A stretch of DNA of 26,137 nt, taken from NCBI GenBank assembly GCA_003640385.1, contig RCAB01000691.1:1-26137 (forward strand), given 5' to 3'. A program made the translations under genes and the position numbers. Positions 1-12,228 of this stretch are shown here, piece by piece. The notes under the pieces are model-generated. The model did no database searches and had not been told where the DNA came from. It saw only the letters and a list, made by a program, of their open reading frames with translations. Positions within the stretch are counted from its first letter, which is position 1; each line of letters starts with the position of its first letter. This DNA comes from Setaria digitata (Eukaryota; Nematoda; Chromadorea; Rhabditida; Setariidae).

Positions 1-185
1 GGGAAGCATTTTGAATTTTTCCAAATATTTGACATACAATTTTTCTTTTTTGTCTAAAAAAAAAAAAGGAAAAAACAACAGCAAGTAAAATAGGATCATA
101 TTGGCAAAATGTGTCATGTCAGCCCCAATGAAATACTGGCCTAGTTAATGTTACACCACAGAGATCGCTTATTTCTTCTGGCCCA

Positions 186-3100
186 ATGAACAATCTGTTA
201 TTTGTCGCTTTATCTGGCAGTTTATGCCTGGTAAGAAGCAAACAATAGCAATATTTTGATGTGATAAGTTTGAAATTTTTAGCCCGAAATTTTCTTCCCT
301 TAAAAGAGGTAAAATTTAAATAAGATAAGATATAGAAAGTGATAATACTGATTAAAATATGATAGAATTATAGAAAATAATTAATAATCATGATACTAGC
401 TTATTGATCTGTTAAAAATAAATGATTTAATTACTAATCAAAATAATTAAAAGAAAATATTGAAAAAAGAAAAAAAAAAACTGATGATAGTGATATTTTT
501 CTGTAAATGATTAACAGGAAATCAGTTTAGTCGAACGGCATTAGCATCCTCATCTTCTGAACAAAACGAAGTGTAGCTGCAAAATTAATTTTTAATTAGT
601 AAACCCATTACAATCAATCCATAAAAACAAATTAATTCTTTATTATTTTAAAAGATTTCGTTTACGTTTTAAAATAAAAAACTCGAAAATTGCAGCTTTT
701 AATCCGATGAAAAAAAAAAATTAAAACTGATAAATTAATTATAAATTAAAGAATCAGTTTAATAATATTGCTACATGTATTAGTTTGCCAAATATGTCAA
801 TTACACTTTTATTTTTTTTTTTTTTTTTCAAAGTCTTAAAGTTAGCTAACATATTAAATCGGATATGTTTTCATATATGAAAATTTTTAAAATTTATTTT
901 TCAATTTTAAATTGTTTCTTAAAAATCAATACCAAATTTCAATTGGAGGAGGGAAAAAAAAAACCTTAGCAATTAAAGTTGCATAATTTTTAATATATTA
1001 ATTTTCTTTTGCTTTTTGCTTCTTTTTTTTTTTTTTTTTTCTATCATTTTCATTGGCAATGAAAATGGGAATTGATGAACACAGTGGTATTGTGAATAAT
1101 GAAGTTCGAGTGCAAATTGATAAGCTTACAATTTATGGTGGGCGTAATTTAATTAATCCAATTAATAATTGTACGTTTACGCTGCATCGTGGAAAATGTG
1201 ATAAATTACCAATTGAAGCAAATGAAACAATTGCATGGAATACACGAATTTGTTTTCAGTGGTATTGTAACATTGGTAAGTTGTAAACAAATGCAATTAA
1301 TTAATTAGTTACTTATCAGCAATTGTTTAATTTAATTTAAATTTGTTACAGTTTTTATATTTTTGTTTTTTTTTTTTTTTTTTTTAGGCAATTAACTAAT
1401 AGTTTATTAATTTTTTCACTTAATTTGTCATTTTTTTTCGTTTTTTTTTATTTTTGATGGTATTGAAATATCGACGAATTGCATAATTGCGTCCATATGC
1501 AATTAATTAATTAGTTAATTATTTGTGTCGTTGTTAGGACTGAAACTTTCAGAGAGTGAGAGGAAGGGAGAAAAAGCAATTGTTTCATTTAATTTAAATT
1601 TGTTGTAATTTTTATACTGTTCGTTTTTTTGAGCAATTAGCCAATTATTTGTTATTTTTTCGCTTAATTTGTTATTAATTTTTTTTTTTTTTTGAACTAT
1701 TAAATAGTTATTTGAAATGTTTTGTCAAATAATTTAAATTTCAGCTTTTTTTTAAAAAATAATTTTTGGTATACATTAAAAATTTTTCAGATTTTCTTTC
1801 AAAGGTGAATAAAATTTAATTTTAAATATAAAACTTATGGTTAAATTTCACTGCTTCAGATGAGCATGCAATTCGAGTGGAAAGTTGTTGGGTGGGTAGT
1901 AAATACAATCCAGTATATCTGATAAATTCGAACGGGTATTTGAATTTAATTCTATTGTAATTCCTATTTTCATTCAAATTCTTTCAAAATAATGATGATT
2001 TGATTCTCGAAATAAATTTAACATTAAGATTTTGTTGTATTAAAATCGAATAAATGAATTTTTTTTTTTATTAAGAAGCAATTAGGCAAGATTCCTCTTT
2101 TCTTTTTTTTTGTATAACATTGCTAAGATAATCTCTAATTTTTGAGAATTAATTTGACATTTGTAATATAATTAAGGAGCGATAAGCAAAAATTTAGAAT
2201 CATTGTCTGTGATAAGATAATAATTTATTTGACTTATATCGGCTAATTCTATTTTCATTTTAGTGATAATTTATTAAAATAATTAGATTTTTTCCATAAA
2301 CTTACCAATATCAAATAATATAACTCTTACAAATTTTTCTAAATATATTTCACTCCATAAATTAAACTAATCATAATCATTTCTGTAAATGATTTCAAAA
2401 ATGTTTGATATCAAATAACATATGCAATTTATTTAATCGCTAAATTGTAACATATTTATGCTTTAATCGTAAATATCTTATACAGTTTATTTAATTCCTA
2501 AAATGAATTTTTGCTTATCATTTATCAATTACGGTTCATTTTTAGATGTTCCGCTGAAGCAGCAATGATCAGTACGCCACGATATGATCACAAAATGCAA
2601 AAAGCCTTATCACTTGGTTGGTTAACAGTACGAAAAGTTGGTTATGCGTATCTTCGACTGAAATGTAACATTCAACTTTGTCATGTTTGCGATGAACAGT
2701 GCACATTAATAACAGTTAAAAGCGTTTTTTTTTTCTTTAGATTTTTTGGCATATAAAATTAAATTAATTGGTGAAAGTTATATAAAGAAAAAAGGAAAAT
2801 TTAATGACTACTATAAATTTTAAACTTGGCCCACAAGACAAATTAGTTGATCAATTAATGATAATGGTAACGGCATGATGATAACAACTTTAATGTGACA
2901 GCTGATATGATAATACTGGTATAACAATATTCACCAATCATAATAAGCTTATCAATCAAAATTTGCCTAGAATATACTAGCTATTATATAATCTAACTCA
3001 TTCTCATCACTACCTACAATATCGATAGTTGATAATGAAATAGCGTATAATAAGAAATAATTACGTGTCTAAAGTAGCTTTCATCACTTGAGTAATTGAT

Positions 3101-3988
3101 AAGAAGCTAGAAGGTAATTGAAAGTGGATAACTGTTTTCGCTTTCTTTGCTTCTATAGTTATTATAATAAAATGATGAATCGTTTTTTGAGAGTTACTAG
3201 TGTCTATATATTAATTATTAACTAATTAATTATCTACTAAGTGCTACTGTTAGTCAAACGAAAAAAAAAGAAGCAATGGACATATTCAGATATAACCATT
3301 TTAGAAAAATTACAATAGAGAAAAGCAATAATGGACAATTTCAAGAGTAGCCATATTAGTTAGTTTAGCAGATATTTTTAGAAATTTTCAATTTTAACTG
3401 GAATAAGCAAAAAAAAAAAAAAAAAAAAGAAAAAAGAAAAGAAAAATGCAATATTCATAAAATTGAACTCTAAAATCACTGCAGCTCTCGTTATTGCTAA
3501 GTTGACATTGATAATGAGGAAAAGGTAAAAGAGATATGTCAAGAAACATTACCAGAAAATGAATTTAAATTAGTTACATGAAACATATGTAACTAGTAGT
3601 TCCTCATAAAAAGTTTGAAATTTTTTGAAAATTAATCACACATCAAAGTGTACTAATAGGCGATCGATTACGGAAGAAAAATTATTAAATTAATTAATCA
3701 GACAATAAATGACATGAATAAAGTTGATAGACAAATTTCAACGCCTTTCAGGCAACTGTACGAATTTTACAAGCTTGATTTTTTCAGCCACCGATGAACT
3801 GCAAAGATTATTCGCCACCATACAATCATTATCGACAAGTGAACTTTTGGGAATCAAGTTCATACATAAACAATACTTGCAAACTTACGAAATCTTCCGG
3901 AAATGATCAGGCACCTCTAGAGTGGCATTCCCTTGCGATCACAATTCTGCTTCACTATTATCAAATCATAATTTTAAAGAAGAAATAA
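186..3988 (+). CDS. ZP-domain (cuticlin-like, ZP-C half) secreted or membrane protein
   Basis: Proposed exons are 186-230, 526-572, 1085-1275, 1860-1935, 2546-2714 and 3788-3988, giving 242 aa. All junctions are GT-AG and phase-consistent. The last four exons are secure. They carry the cysteine pattern of the C-terminal half of a ZP domain: Cys60, 69, 87, 92, 104, 121, 160, 165, 168, 172 and 181, with VESCWV, INSNGCS, LKCNIQLC and the ITPPMNC signature that follows ZP-C in nematode cuticlins. The first two exons are tentative. They supply a signal peptide (MNNLLFVALSGSLCL, then FSRTALA) with an ALA-S cleavage site. The alternative is a start at ATG 1059 without a signal peptide, giving 220 aa. 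The C-terminus has a weak hydrophobic segment (SLAITILLHYYQIIIL) and a KKK tail. No furin site and no ZP-N half were found. ZP proteins polymerise in cuticle or apical matrix, so this one probably acts extracellularly. Confidence 0.72.
1276..1859 (+). repeat. Diverged internal duplication in a ZP-gene intron
   Basis: The intron holds two ordered copies of several blocks. A 21-bp block starting ATGCAATTAATT lies at 1291 and 1497. A 30-bp block starting AGCAATTGTTT lies at 1318 and 1575 with one mismatch. A third block starting GCAATTA lies near 1388 and 1634. Spacing differs by about 50 bp because copy two carries an extra purine-rich stretch near 1540-1574. Confidence 0.7.
2715..3787 (+). other. 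Long last intron of the ZP gene
   Basis: This AT-rich intron of about 1.07 kb joins GTTAAA at 2715 to TTTTTTCAG at 3779-3787 in phase 0. Reading through the donor instead gives a short Phe-rich tail ending at 2756, which lacks the ITPPMNC signature. The interior holds only AT-rich sequence and an A-rich tract near 3410-3445. No other coding segment was recognised. Confidence 0.6.
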
Positions 3989-3989
3989 A
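3984..3989 (+). terminator. Poly(A) hexamer overlapping the ZP stop codon
   Basis: AATAAA contains the TAA stop at 3986-3988. Use of this hexamer would leave a very short 3' UTR. The 426 bp up to the convergent HAD gene (3989-4414) contain no other recognised gene. Confidence 0.4.
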
Positions 3990-4410
3990 GCAAACATTTT
4001 GTGCATGTTTCAAAATAATTTTAATGTTACTTGCAATGTAGTACTCTAAATGTTTCACAGTTTTGCAATGAATATTCAGCTTCCCTGTTTTTCTACAAGA
4101 ACAGTTTTGTGTTATCTGTGAAGGATATTTAGCGTTCTTTCTCGAAAACAAACAAACTGCAGTAAATAATCAGTAAATAATTGACATTCAACTGAACAAG
4201 CAAATTAAATATAATTAAAATTGTTAAATAAAGTAGAAGGCAACAATAACTTCCAACAGACAATTGGAAAGATTCATATCTGGATTAGCTGTAAATTAGC
4301 AATTAAAATTTTGGAGAGCAGCTAAAAAAGAAATTCATATTAAATATATAATTGCTAAAAGCTCCAACGGTGAAGCAGAATTACAGCATGAAAACTAGTC
4401 CGTATAATTA

Positions 4411-4416
4411 TTTATT
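4411..4416 (-). terminator. Poly(A) hexamer overlapping the HAD-gene stop
   Basis: On the minus strand the stop TAA (4417-4415) is followed at once by TAA and A, so AATAAA spans 4416-4411. Confidence 0.4.
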
Positions 4417-6292
4417 ATTCTAATTTCTTAATTATTTCATCCAACGAGCAGATCACATATTTCCTTTTATCATGTTCTGCTTTATTAGGATTTAATAGAA
4501 CAGCTCTGGCACCCGCCTTTTTTGCACCATTGAAATCCTTTTCTTCATCATCGCCCACATGAAGCATTTCCTCCATGTCATCAATTTGAAAATATTTTGC
4601 AGCTTTCTCGAAAATTTGCTTGTTTGGCTTTTCAACACCAATTTCTCCGCTTAAAAACATTACTTCGAAATACGACGATAGTTTGAAGTTGTCCAAAATA
4701 TTCCTAAGACGTCTGTCAAAATTTGATATTATACCTAATCGAATTCCACGTCTTTGCAACTCTTCCAAATGGTTATGAACCTATAAATAAGTCCTTGAAA
4801 AAAAAAAAAAAAAAATGGAAAATTTGGCAGCCACTCATCTCATAAACCCCTAATAATTTCGAGATTTTTGAACTAGTTTCCATGATTTTGTATTGACAAG
4901 AAATTTTCACTTTCTAAAAGCTCGCGAAAGTATGACTTTCTCACTCACTATTCAATGAATATACATTTTCTTTATAACGCCGGATACAACTGTATATTAC
5001 TTTCTAAAAGTATATCATTTCCTAGAATCGAACTGTTCCATTCTAATTTAATCTGCAGCTAAACTAAGTACGGCTAATCATAACCTGTGAATTACATCAA
5101 CAAATTAATGTTCACGGGATGACCGTTTTCTTGTAACCCACTATCAAGCATGTTTTCTCTTTCTAGCTAAATTCCTAACTCAAATCAATTGAACCAGAGA
5201 AAAAATTAAATATTCACCAAATAATTAAAAAAAAAAAAATTACTGAATACCTGGTTGTCAACTAACTGCCATGGTTTTGTAGAACCATAATGAACGAATA
5301 GCTCGTGAGCCATTTCATCTATTTCAGCACAGTTTTTGCCAATCTAGAAAAGGAAAAATATGTAGAATGTAAAAAAAAAAAAAAAGACATTTCCACAATA
5401 TGTTATTTATTTTCACGTACCAAATCCAAACAACAAAATGATCGTATACGATTAAGTAATGCTCAGCAACAGATAAATGGAGTAGAACCAATTCCGCTTA
5501 ACTCTTTCTGCTATTAATAAACTCATTATAAAATCACAGAACGAATAAAAATCACTATAGTCTTGAAAGGCAGGAGAAAGAGGAAATTTGTTCCTTCTCA
5601 ACAACATAATTCGGTTCACACTAGTAAGCAGACAAAAATGGTAAATTAAAGAAAAATTTAACTAACATCTGTAAAGCAATTTTTCACGAGCTCAATCCAC
5701 CATGCAACATCACCATCTTTTCGATATCCGTAACATAATTTTCGTTTTGATAAATTTTTAAAATTTCGTCGAAATACTTCATCTAAATTGATGCTATCAC
5801 ATTGAACATTGTGACGTTTCGCAAAATCAGCATATGTAATTCCCGGTGATTGCTCTAAACTGTAACAAAATTTAATTATTTTTAAAAGCTACAATCATGC
5901 CTTTCTCAATTTACTATTCAAAAAATTTAAACGAAATTAATATTTTCACATCTAGTTAGCTTAACACTGATAATTTTAATATTAATTAGTACTATATCTA
6001 GTGATAAAAAATAAACCGTCAAACATTCCTTCAACGAGAATTGCTTATCAAATTCTCATCAAAATTTCTTACAAATTATCAACTTGATAATTAACAAACA
6101 GTCTAAACAGCAATATTACTGCATAAAAATTAGATAACTTGCGCTTTTCACTTACCAAATTAAGGTCTTTAACGCATCCAGCGTGATGACACGAAGTTTC
6201 TTACCGTCAAGCACTGAACAATCTGATAGAGGAAATCGTTGGCTAGCACATGGCAAAAAGCCTTTCATGAAATGTGACGTAATTTTTAGCAT
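4415..6292 (-). CDS. HDHD3: HAD-superfamily hydrolase, HDHD3-like, 4 exons
   Basis: Minus-strand exons in transcript order are 6292-6156, 5859-5667, 5343-5251 and 4780-4415, giving 262 aa, close to the roughly 250 aa of HDHD3. Junctions are GTAAGT, GTTAGT and GTATTC with TTACAG, TCTAG and TATAG acceptors, all in phase. HAD core: motif I VITLDALKTL (Asp39, Thr43), motif II IISNFDRRL (Ser160), motif III GVEKP (Lys192) and motif IV HVGDDEEKD (Asp218, Asp223). The cap region includes YGYRKDGDVAWW, like the YG...WW stretch of HDHD3. The acid normally at motif I +2 in HAD phosphatases is Leu41. HDHD3 relatives also lack Asp there, so substrate and activity are unknown. The gene is convergent with the ZP gene and divergent from the RNF113 gene. 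A shorter start inside exon 4 would discard motif I and is not credible. Confidence 0.9.
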
Positions 6293-6313
6293 CCTTTATG
6301 TGCCTTCCATATC
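6293..6313 (-). promoter_or_regulatory. Short 5' UTR with a four-codon upstream ORF
   Basis: Between the predicted 3' splice site (TTCAG ending at 6314) and the HAD-gene ATG at 6292 lie 21 nt. They contain ATG at 6310, then GAA GGC ACA and TAA ending at 6296, which leaves three bases before the main ATG. The upstream ATG is in frame with the main ORF but stopped. Reinitiation or leaky scanning would be needed if this leader is real. Confidence 0.5.
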
Positions 6314-6315
6314 CT

Positions 6316-6388
<73 letters not shown>
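6314..6388 (-). repeat. (GA)n microsatellite serving as polypyrimidine tract of a 3' splice site
   Basis: An almost uninterrupted GA tract runs from 6319 to 6388. Read on the minus strand it is (TC)n and ends directly in TTCAG at 6318-6314. That is the layout of a nematode 3' splice acceptor, either for spliced-leader trans-splicing or for a 5' UTR intron of the HAD gene. The inferred splice role is not proven by sequence alone. Confidence 0.6.
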
Positions 6389-6392
<4 letters not shown>

Positions 6393-7918
6393 AAAGTTTT
6401 CATTAATATAGCTATTAAAGAGAAAAGAAGGGAAATTTCGGAAATTTGTAAAAAAAAAAAAAAAAAGAAAGGAATATATTCTCCATGTTTAGGTAATTCT
6501 TCTTTTACAAAAGGAACAATCTCAAATGCTACATAATGCGATTATATGTACACCTGAGATCGAAATCCGGCTAGTATCTTCCTGAAATCGGAATTATGTT
6601 AATGTCGTGCTAAAGATTCGAAATAATTGCAAAATTTCCGGTTCCAGTAGGAGCTGTATTTGTTAAGTTACCCTACCGTATCAATGCCAAATTAGTTTTC
6701 CGTTTTTTTTTTTTTAGTGACTATTTTGCAGCAATGAAATAAGCTATACTTTCGAGATGATTACAGATTGATAAGAAAAAAAAAGTATGACGATTTAGTA
6801 CGTATGAGAAAAAAATAATACACATGTAATAGGAGAAGTAGAAAAGCAATTCGTCACTAGAGAATGCATTACGAGTGGTTGAGAGAATTTAGACATAATT
6901 CAACTACTATAAATAAATTGTTAGAGAAATGAAGAGGATATGGTAAGTGAAGAGTGCACTGAGATTAAAAAGAATATCGAGATATTATAGCACTAGAGAG
7001 AAGGTATATGAAGAAATAATTATGTATTAACTGGTAGCAATAAATGAGAAAAGAAAAAATGAAAGGAAGAAAGAGTTAAGATAATTGGCTTGGATTCAAA
7101 TTGCGAAGAATTTTGAAGAAATGCATTGCTTATTTTGGGTAATAAATTTGGTAGATAAGTTTCTGTACTTGGCTTTCTAATTGTTTTAACTTTAACGGAA
7201 GCTAGAATTTGGTTTTAATTTAAATTAAGAGAAGTTTTAATGAAATATGAATTAGCGCTGTTCCTATCGTATATTTTTTGTTTGTTAATTTTTCGTCTGA
7301 TTTCGCTGTTTGTTAATTGTTTGTTAATTTTTCGTCTGATTTCACTTGATAATTCTAATATTTTCTTTTCTAGATTTGGATCCAAAAAATTGTTTACTTT
7401 ATTATTGATTACATTTATGCGATTATTTTAGAGTAATCTTTTATTTACTTTAATGGTATTTCTTTCGATTAATATATTATGTTACAATATATCGTTCCTA
7501 TTTTGTTATATGATTAGGTTACAAGTAATATATTGTGTTATAATCGATGCATTTCTTTCTGCTGTAATTAAATATTATTTATGAGGAGATACATTAATAT
7601 GATATCATGTTCTTTACAGCATTATACTTACTGATCACACTTAGTAAAGTAAGTGGACTCAGCATATTTATTTACGTGGCTCACTTTTAATTATTTTTAG
7701 TACACGTGCAGTTACTTAATCGCGTTTAAATTTTGTTAATTGTTGTAAAAGCTTTATAGTTTGATTATAATTATACGAATTGTTTGTTTAAACAGTAAAT
7801 TTTTACCATTCATCATAAGTTCATTTTACGTGTTGTGCAGTATTTCTTATGCAGGTTCACTTTATGTGAACTTGAAGTGACATTCTTTGTATACGTGATA
7901 TAAAATGCTTAATTACCT
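6389..7918. other. Divergent intergenic region between HAD and RNF113 genes
   Basis: About 1.5 kb without a supportable gene. It probably holds both promoters. A 39-bp-period tandem duplication (TTTGTTAATTTTTCGTCTGA block) starts at 7281 and 7320 and creates a spurious hydrophobic reading frame. A partly repeated AT-rich block (TAATATATT...) occurs near 7471 and 7529. No TATA box or other core element could be assigned with confidence. Confidence 0.5.
7853..7873. promoter_or_regulatory. Inverted repeat with nuclear-receptor-like half-sites
   Basis: AGGTTCAC and GTGAACTT are separated by TTTAT and pair at 7 of 8 positions. The arms contain GGTTCA and AGTTCA, which fit the RGKTCA half-site consensus in inverted orientation. 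The site lies about 75 bp upstream of the RNF113 start codon. A further AGTTCA occurs near 7818. A regulatory role is only inferred. Confidence 0.3.
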
Positions 7919-7936
7919 CTTTTTTTTTTTTTTCAG
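7919..7936 (+). promoter_or_regulatory. Candidate trans-splice acceptor of the RNF113 gene
   Basis: A run of T ends in TTTCAG at 7936, 12 nt before the ATG at 7949. A strong 3' splice site this close to a start, with no credible upstream coding exon, is the usual mark of spliced-leader addition in nematodes. A second, weaker TCAG ends at 7944. Confidence 0.6.
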
Positions 7937-7948
7937 AGAATCAGAGTA

Positions 7949-10131
<2,183 letters not shown>

Positions 10132-10329
10132 TTATGTGATGGACAGTTATTTCTTTTCTGTTATATTTGGTGCTCTTCTATTACATCTCTGTCCGAATCT
10201 TTTTTTTTTTTTTTTTTTAAATATAAATACAGAGTTAATAACAGTGAGTCATCTCTATTTTTAACTTCATCGTAATTTCTCTCTGTGATTTGATGTCTTT
10301 TTTTTTCTTATTTTTCAATCATCTGTATG

Positions 10330-10335
10330 AATAAA
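10330..10335 (+). terminator. Candidate RNF113 poly(A) signal
   Basis: AATAAA lies 199 nt downstream of the TGA stop. It is the first canonical hexamer I noticed after the gene. Confidence 0.45.
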
Positions 10336-11649
10336 CTACAGATTTTTTCTATTTTCTGCCCTTCTGATTTTTGCAGCTGAAAAGCAATAATTGACGAGAG
10401 CATCTTTTAGAGTGTTGTGATTCAGTGTAGTTCCTCCATATGATAAGAATACTTTTGCACTTGCCATTACTTCACGGTTCCTTCAATTTAACATTTAGCT
10501 GGCCTTGCTGATGTCAGTTGGAAAAATTTCACGTGGTGAAACGATTTAGTTGCTTTCTTGTCATACATACATTATCGAATAGTGGTTTTAGATCTTTCCA
10601 TATGAGACGATTTCTTTAATTTGGCTGCTTTTTTTTTTTTTTTTTAGAGAGCTTTATTTATTTTTTGAAACTTCATATGATAAAAAATTTCCTAAAAAAA
10701 AAAAAAATACCACCATTCCATGCATCTACATATTTTTATACCTTGATGCTTTTACAAATTATTTTTGTCTCTTCATGGAGTTGCTTTCTTGTCACATACA
10801 TACATTATCGACTAGTCGCTTGAATGGTTTTGTTTTTTATTTTTGTAGTTAACAGAGAAAAAATTCCGACCTTAATGTTATCATTGAGCTAAAAATTTTT
10901 TAAGACATCATCATTGTCTTTTTCTTAATAAGTAGTGAAAGTTTTATACTAAAAAGAGTGAAATGGAACGAACGACTGCAAAAAATACTGATGCAGACGA
11001 AAATTTTTCAGTAATTCGTTTAAAAATTTTTATGGTTGTAATCGTTTAGTTGTTTGTGTTGTTTGGTTTTCATTTTACATTCATTGTTTGAAAGAACAAT
11101 CAATCCATTTTGCTTTCATCTCTAGGATGTTATTTGATGACAAGTAACAGAGTCTTTTTGTTAAGCCCAATCATTTTTACTATCGTATATATCTTACATT
11201 TTATCTTTTTGTTAACTTTTTAGAGTAACAATTTTTAGCTTTTAATTATTTATCAGCTGGAAATGAATTTCGCAGTTTTTATTAGCTTGCTTTGATTTAT
11301 CTAATTTATTTTTGCAAAAAAAATCGCAGTAAACGAATAGCAACTATAATGATTTAAAAAATTTTATCCTATAAAAATAATTGCTGAGTGATAATTTTTC
11401 TCTTCAGTGAACAAAACCATTACTAACTTTACCAGTGGAATCGATTTTTTTTTTTTTTTTCTGATGCAACTCTTCTAAAATATTCTACAACTACACTAAA
11501 GAAAATAATCAAAATAACGAATCGAGATTGTGAAAAGATTAATTCAACAGAATTATCATTTTCATAAATATCATCACAGTGTGCATCATAAATGTGTCAG
11601 CTGTTCAGTGTACTCATTGATTCATCGATTTGATTGAAGATTTTGCTAA

Positions 11650-12000
11650 TGGCTAACTTTTCTGATTCTTCCTTTCAACAATATCACTTTCCTGATTCTG
11701 GCCTTTATCAATTACTGTTCTTTTTTTTTTTTTTTACCTTATTCAATATCAATTCCTGATTCTCCCTATACGAATAATTCTTCCGCTTATCAGTACTGAT
11801 TTCTCGATTCTTTCTTTTATTCCTGCTATTGACGACCTTCTGATTCCCCGTCAATCAGCGTTGAGTTGCAAATTTTTCCTCATATCACTATTGATGACTT
11901 CCTGATTCTTCCGTCCATCAGTACTGATTTCTCGATTCTTTCATTTATCATTATTGACGACCTTCTGATTCTCCATTTGATCAGTACTGATTTTTTCCCA
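11650..12000. repeat. Degenerate ~64-bp minisatellite
   Basis: Recurring blocks of the form ATCAGTACTGATTTCTCGAT, then ATTGACGACCTTCTGATTC. The CAGTACTG-type anchors fall at 11791, 11856, 11919 and 11982, with spacings of 65, 63 and 63. A more diverged unit upstream, at 11708, carries a poly(T) expansion. About five units in all. Confidence 0.75.
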
Positions 12001-12057
12001 CATCAGTGACTTCTCGGTTTTCATTTACAGGAATACATTTTATGATCTTTTTGCGTG

Positions 12058-12228
12058 TAACATTAAAATTGCGCTCTTTCAAGTAGAATCCTAACAATTT
12101 CATCAAATTTCAGAAATTAAAAAAAGAAAAAAAAAAAGNATAACATTAAAATTGCGCTCTTTCAAGTAGAATCCTAAGAACTTCATCACATTTCAGAAAT
12201 TAAAAAAAGAAAAAAAAAAAAAAGAAAA
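12058..12228. repeat. Gap-flanking duplicate (likely assembly redundancy)
   Basis: A block of about 80 bp beginning TAACATTAAAATTGCGCTCT is present at 12058-12138 and again from 12141. The single N at 12139 lies between the copies. Only a few substitutions and poly(A) length differ. Confidence 0.8.

Noticed and set aside
2740..2787. A 26-nt intron at the ZP exon 5 end leading to a tail at 2741
   Set aside because: It is too short for a spliceosomal intron, and the long intron to 3788 restores the conserved ITPPMNC motif.
3966..4151. Minus-strand 61-aa frame between the ZP and HAD genes
   Set aside because: It overlaps the end of the ZP coding exon and its 3' UTR, has no splice or start context and no recognisable motif.
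5305..5517. Plus-strand frame over HAD exon 3
   Set aside because: It is antisense to a well-supported exon and runs into poly(A) intron sequence.
7240..7431. A 63-aa hydrophobic plus-strand frame
   Set aside because: It is built from a 39-bp tandem duplication in T-rich promoter sequence, with no family resemblance and no splice context.
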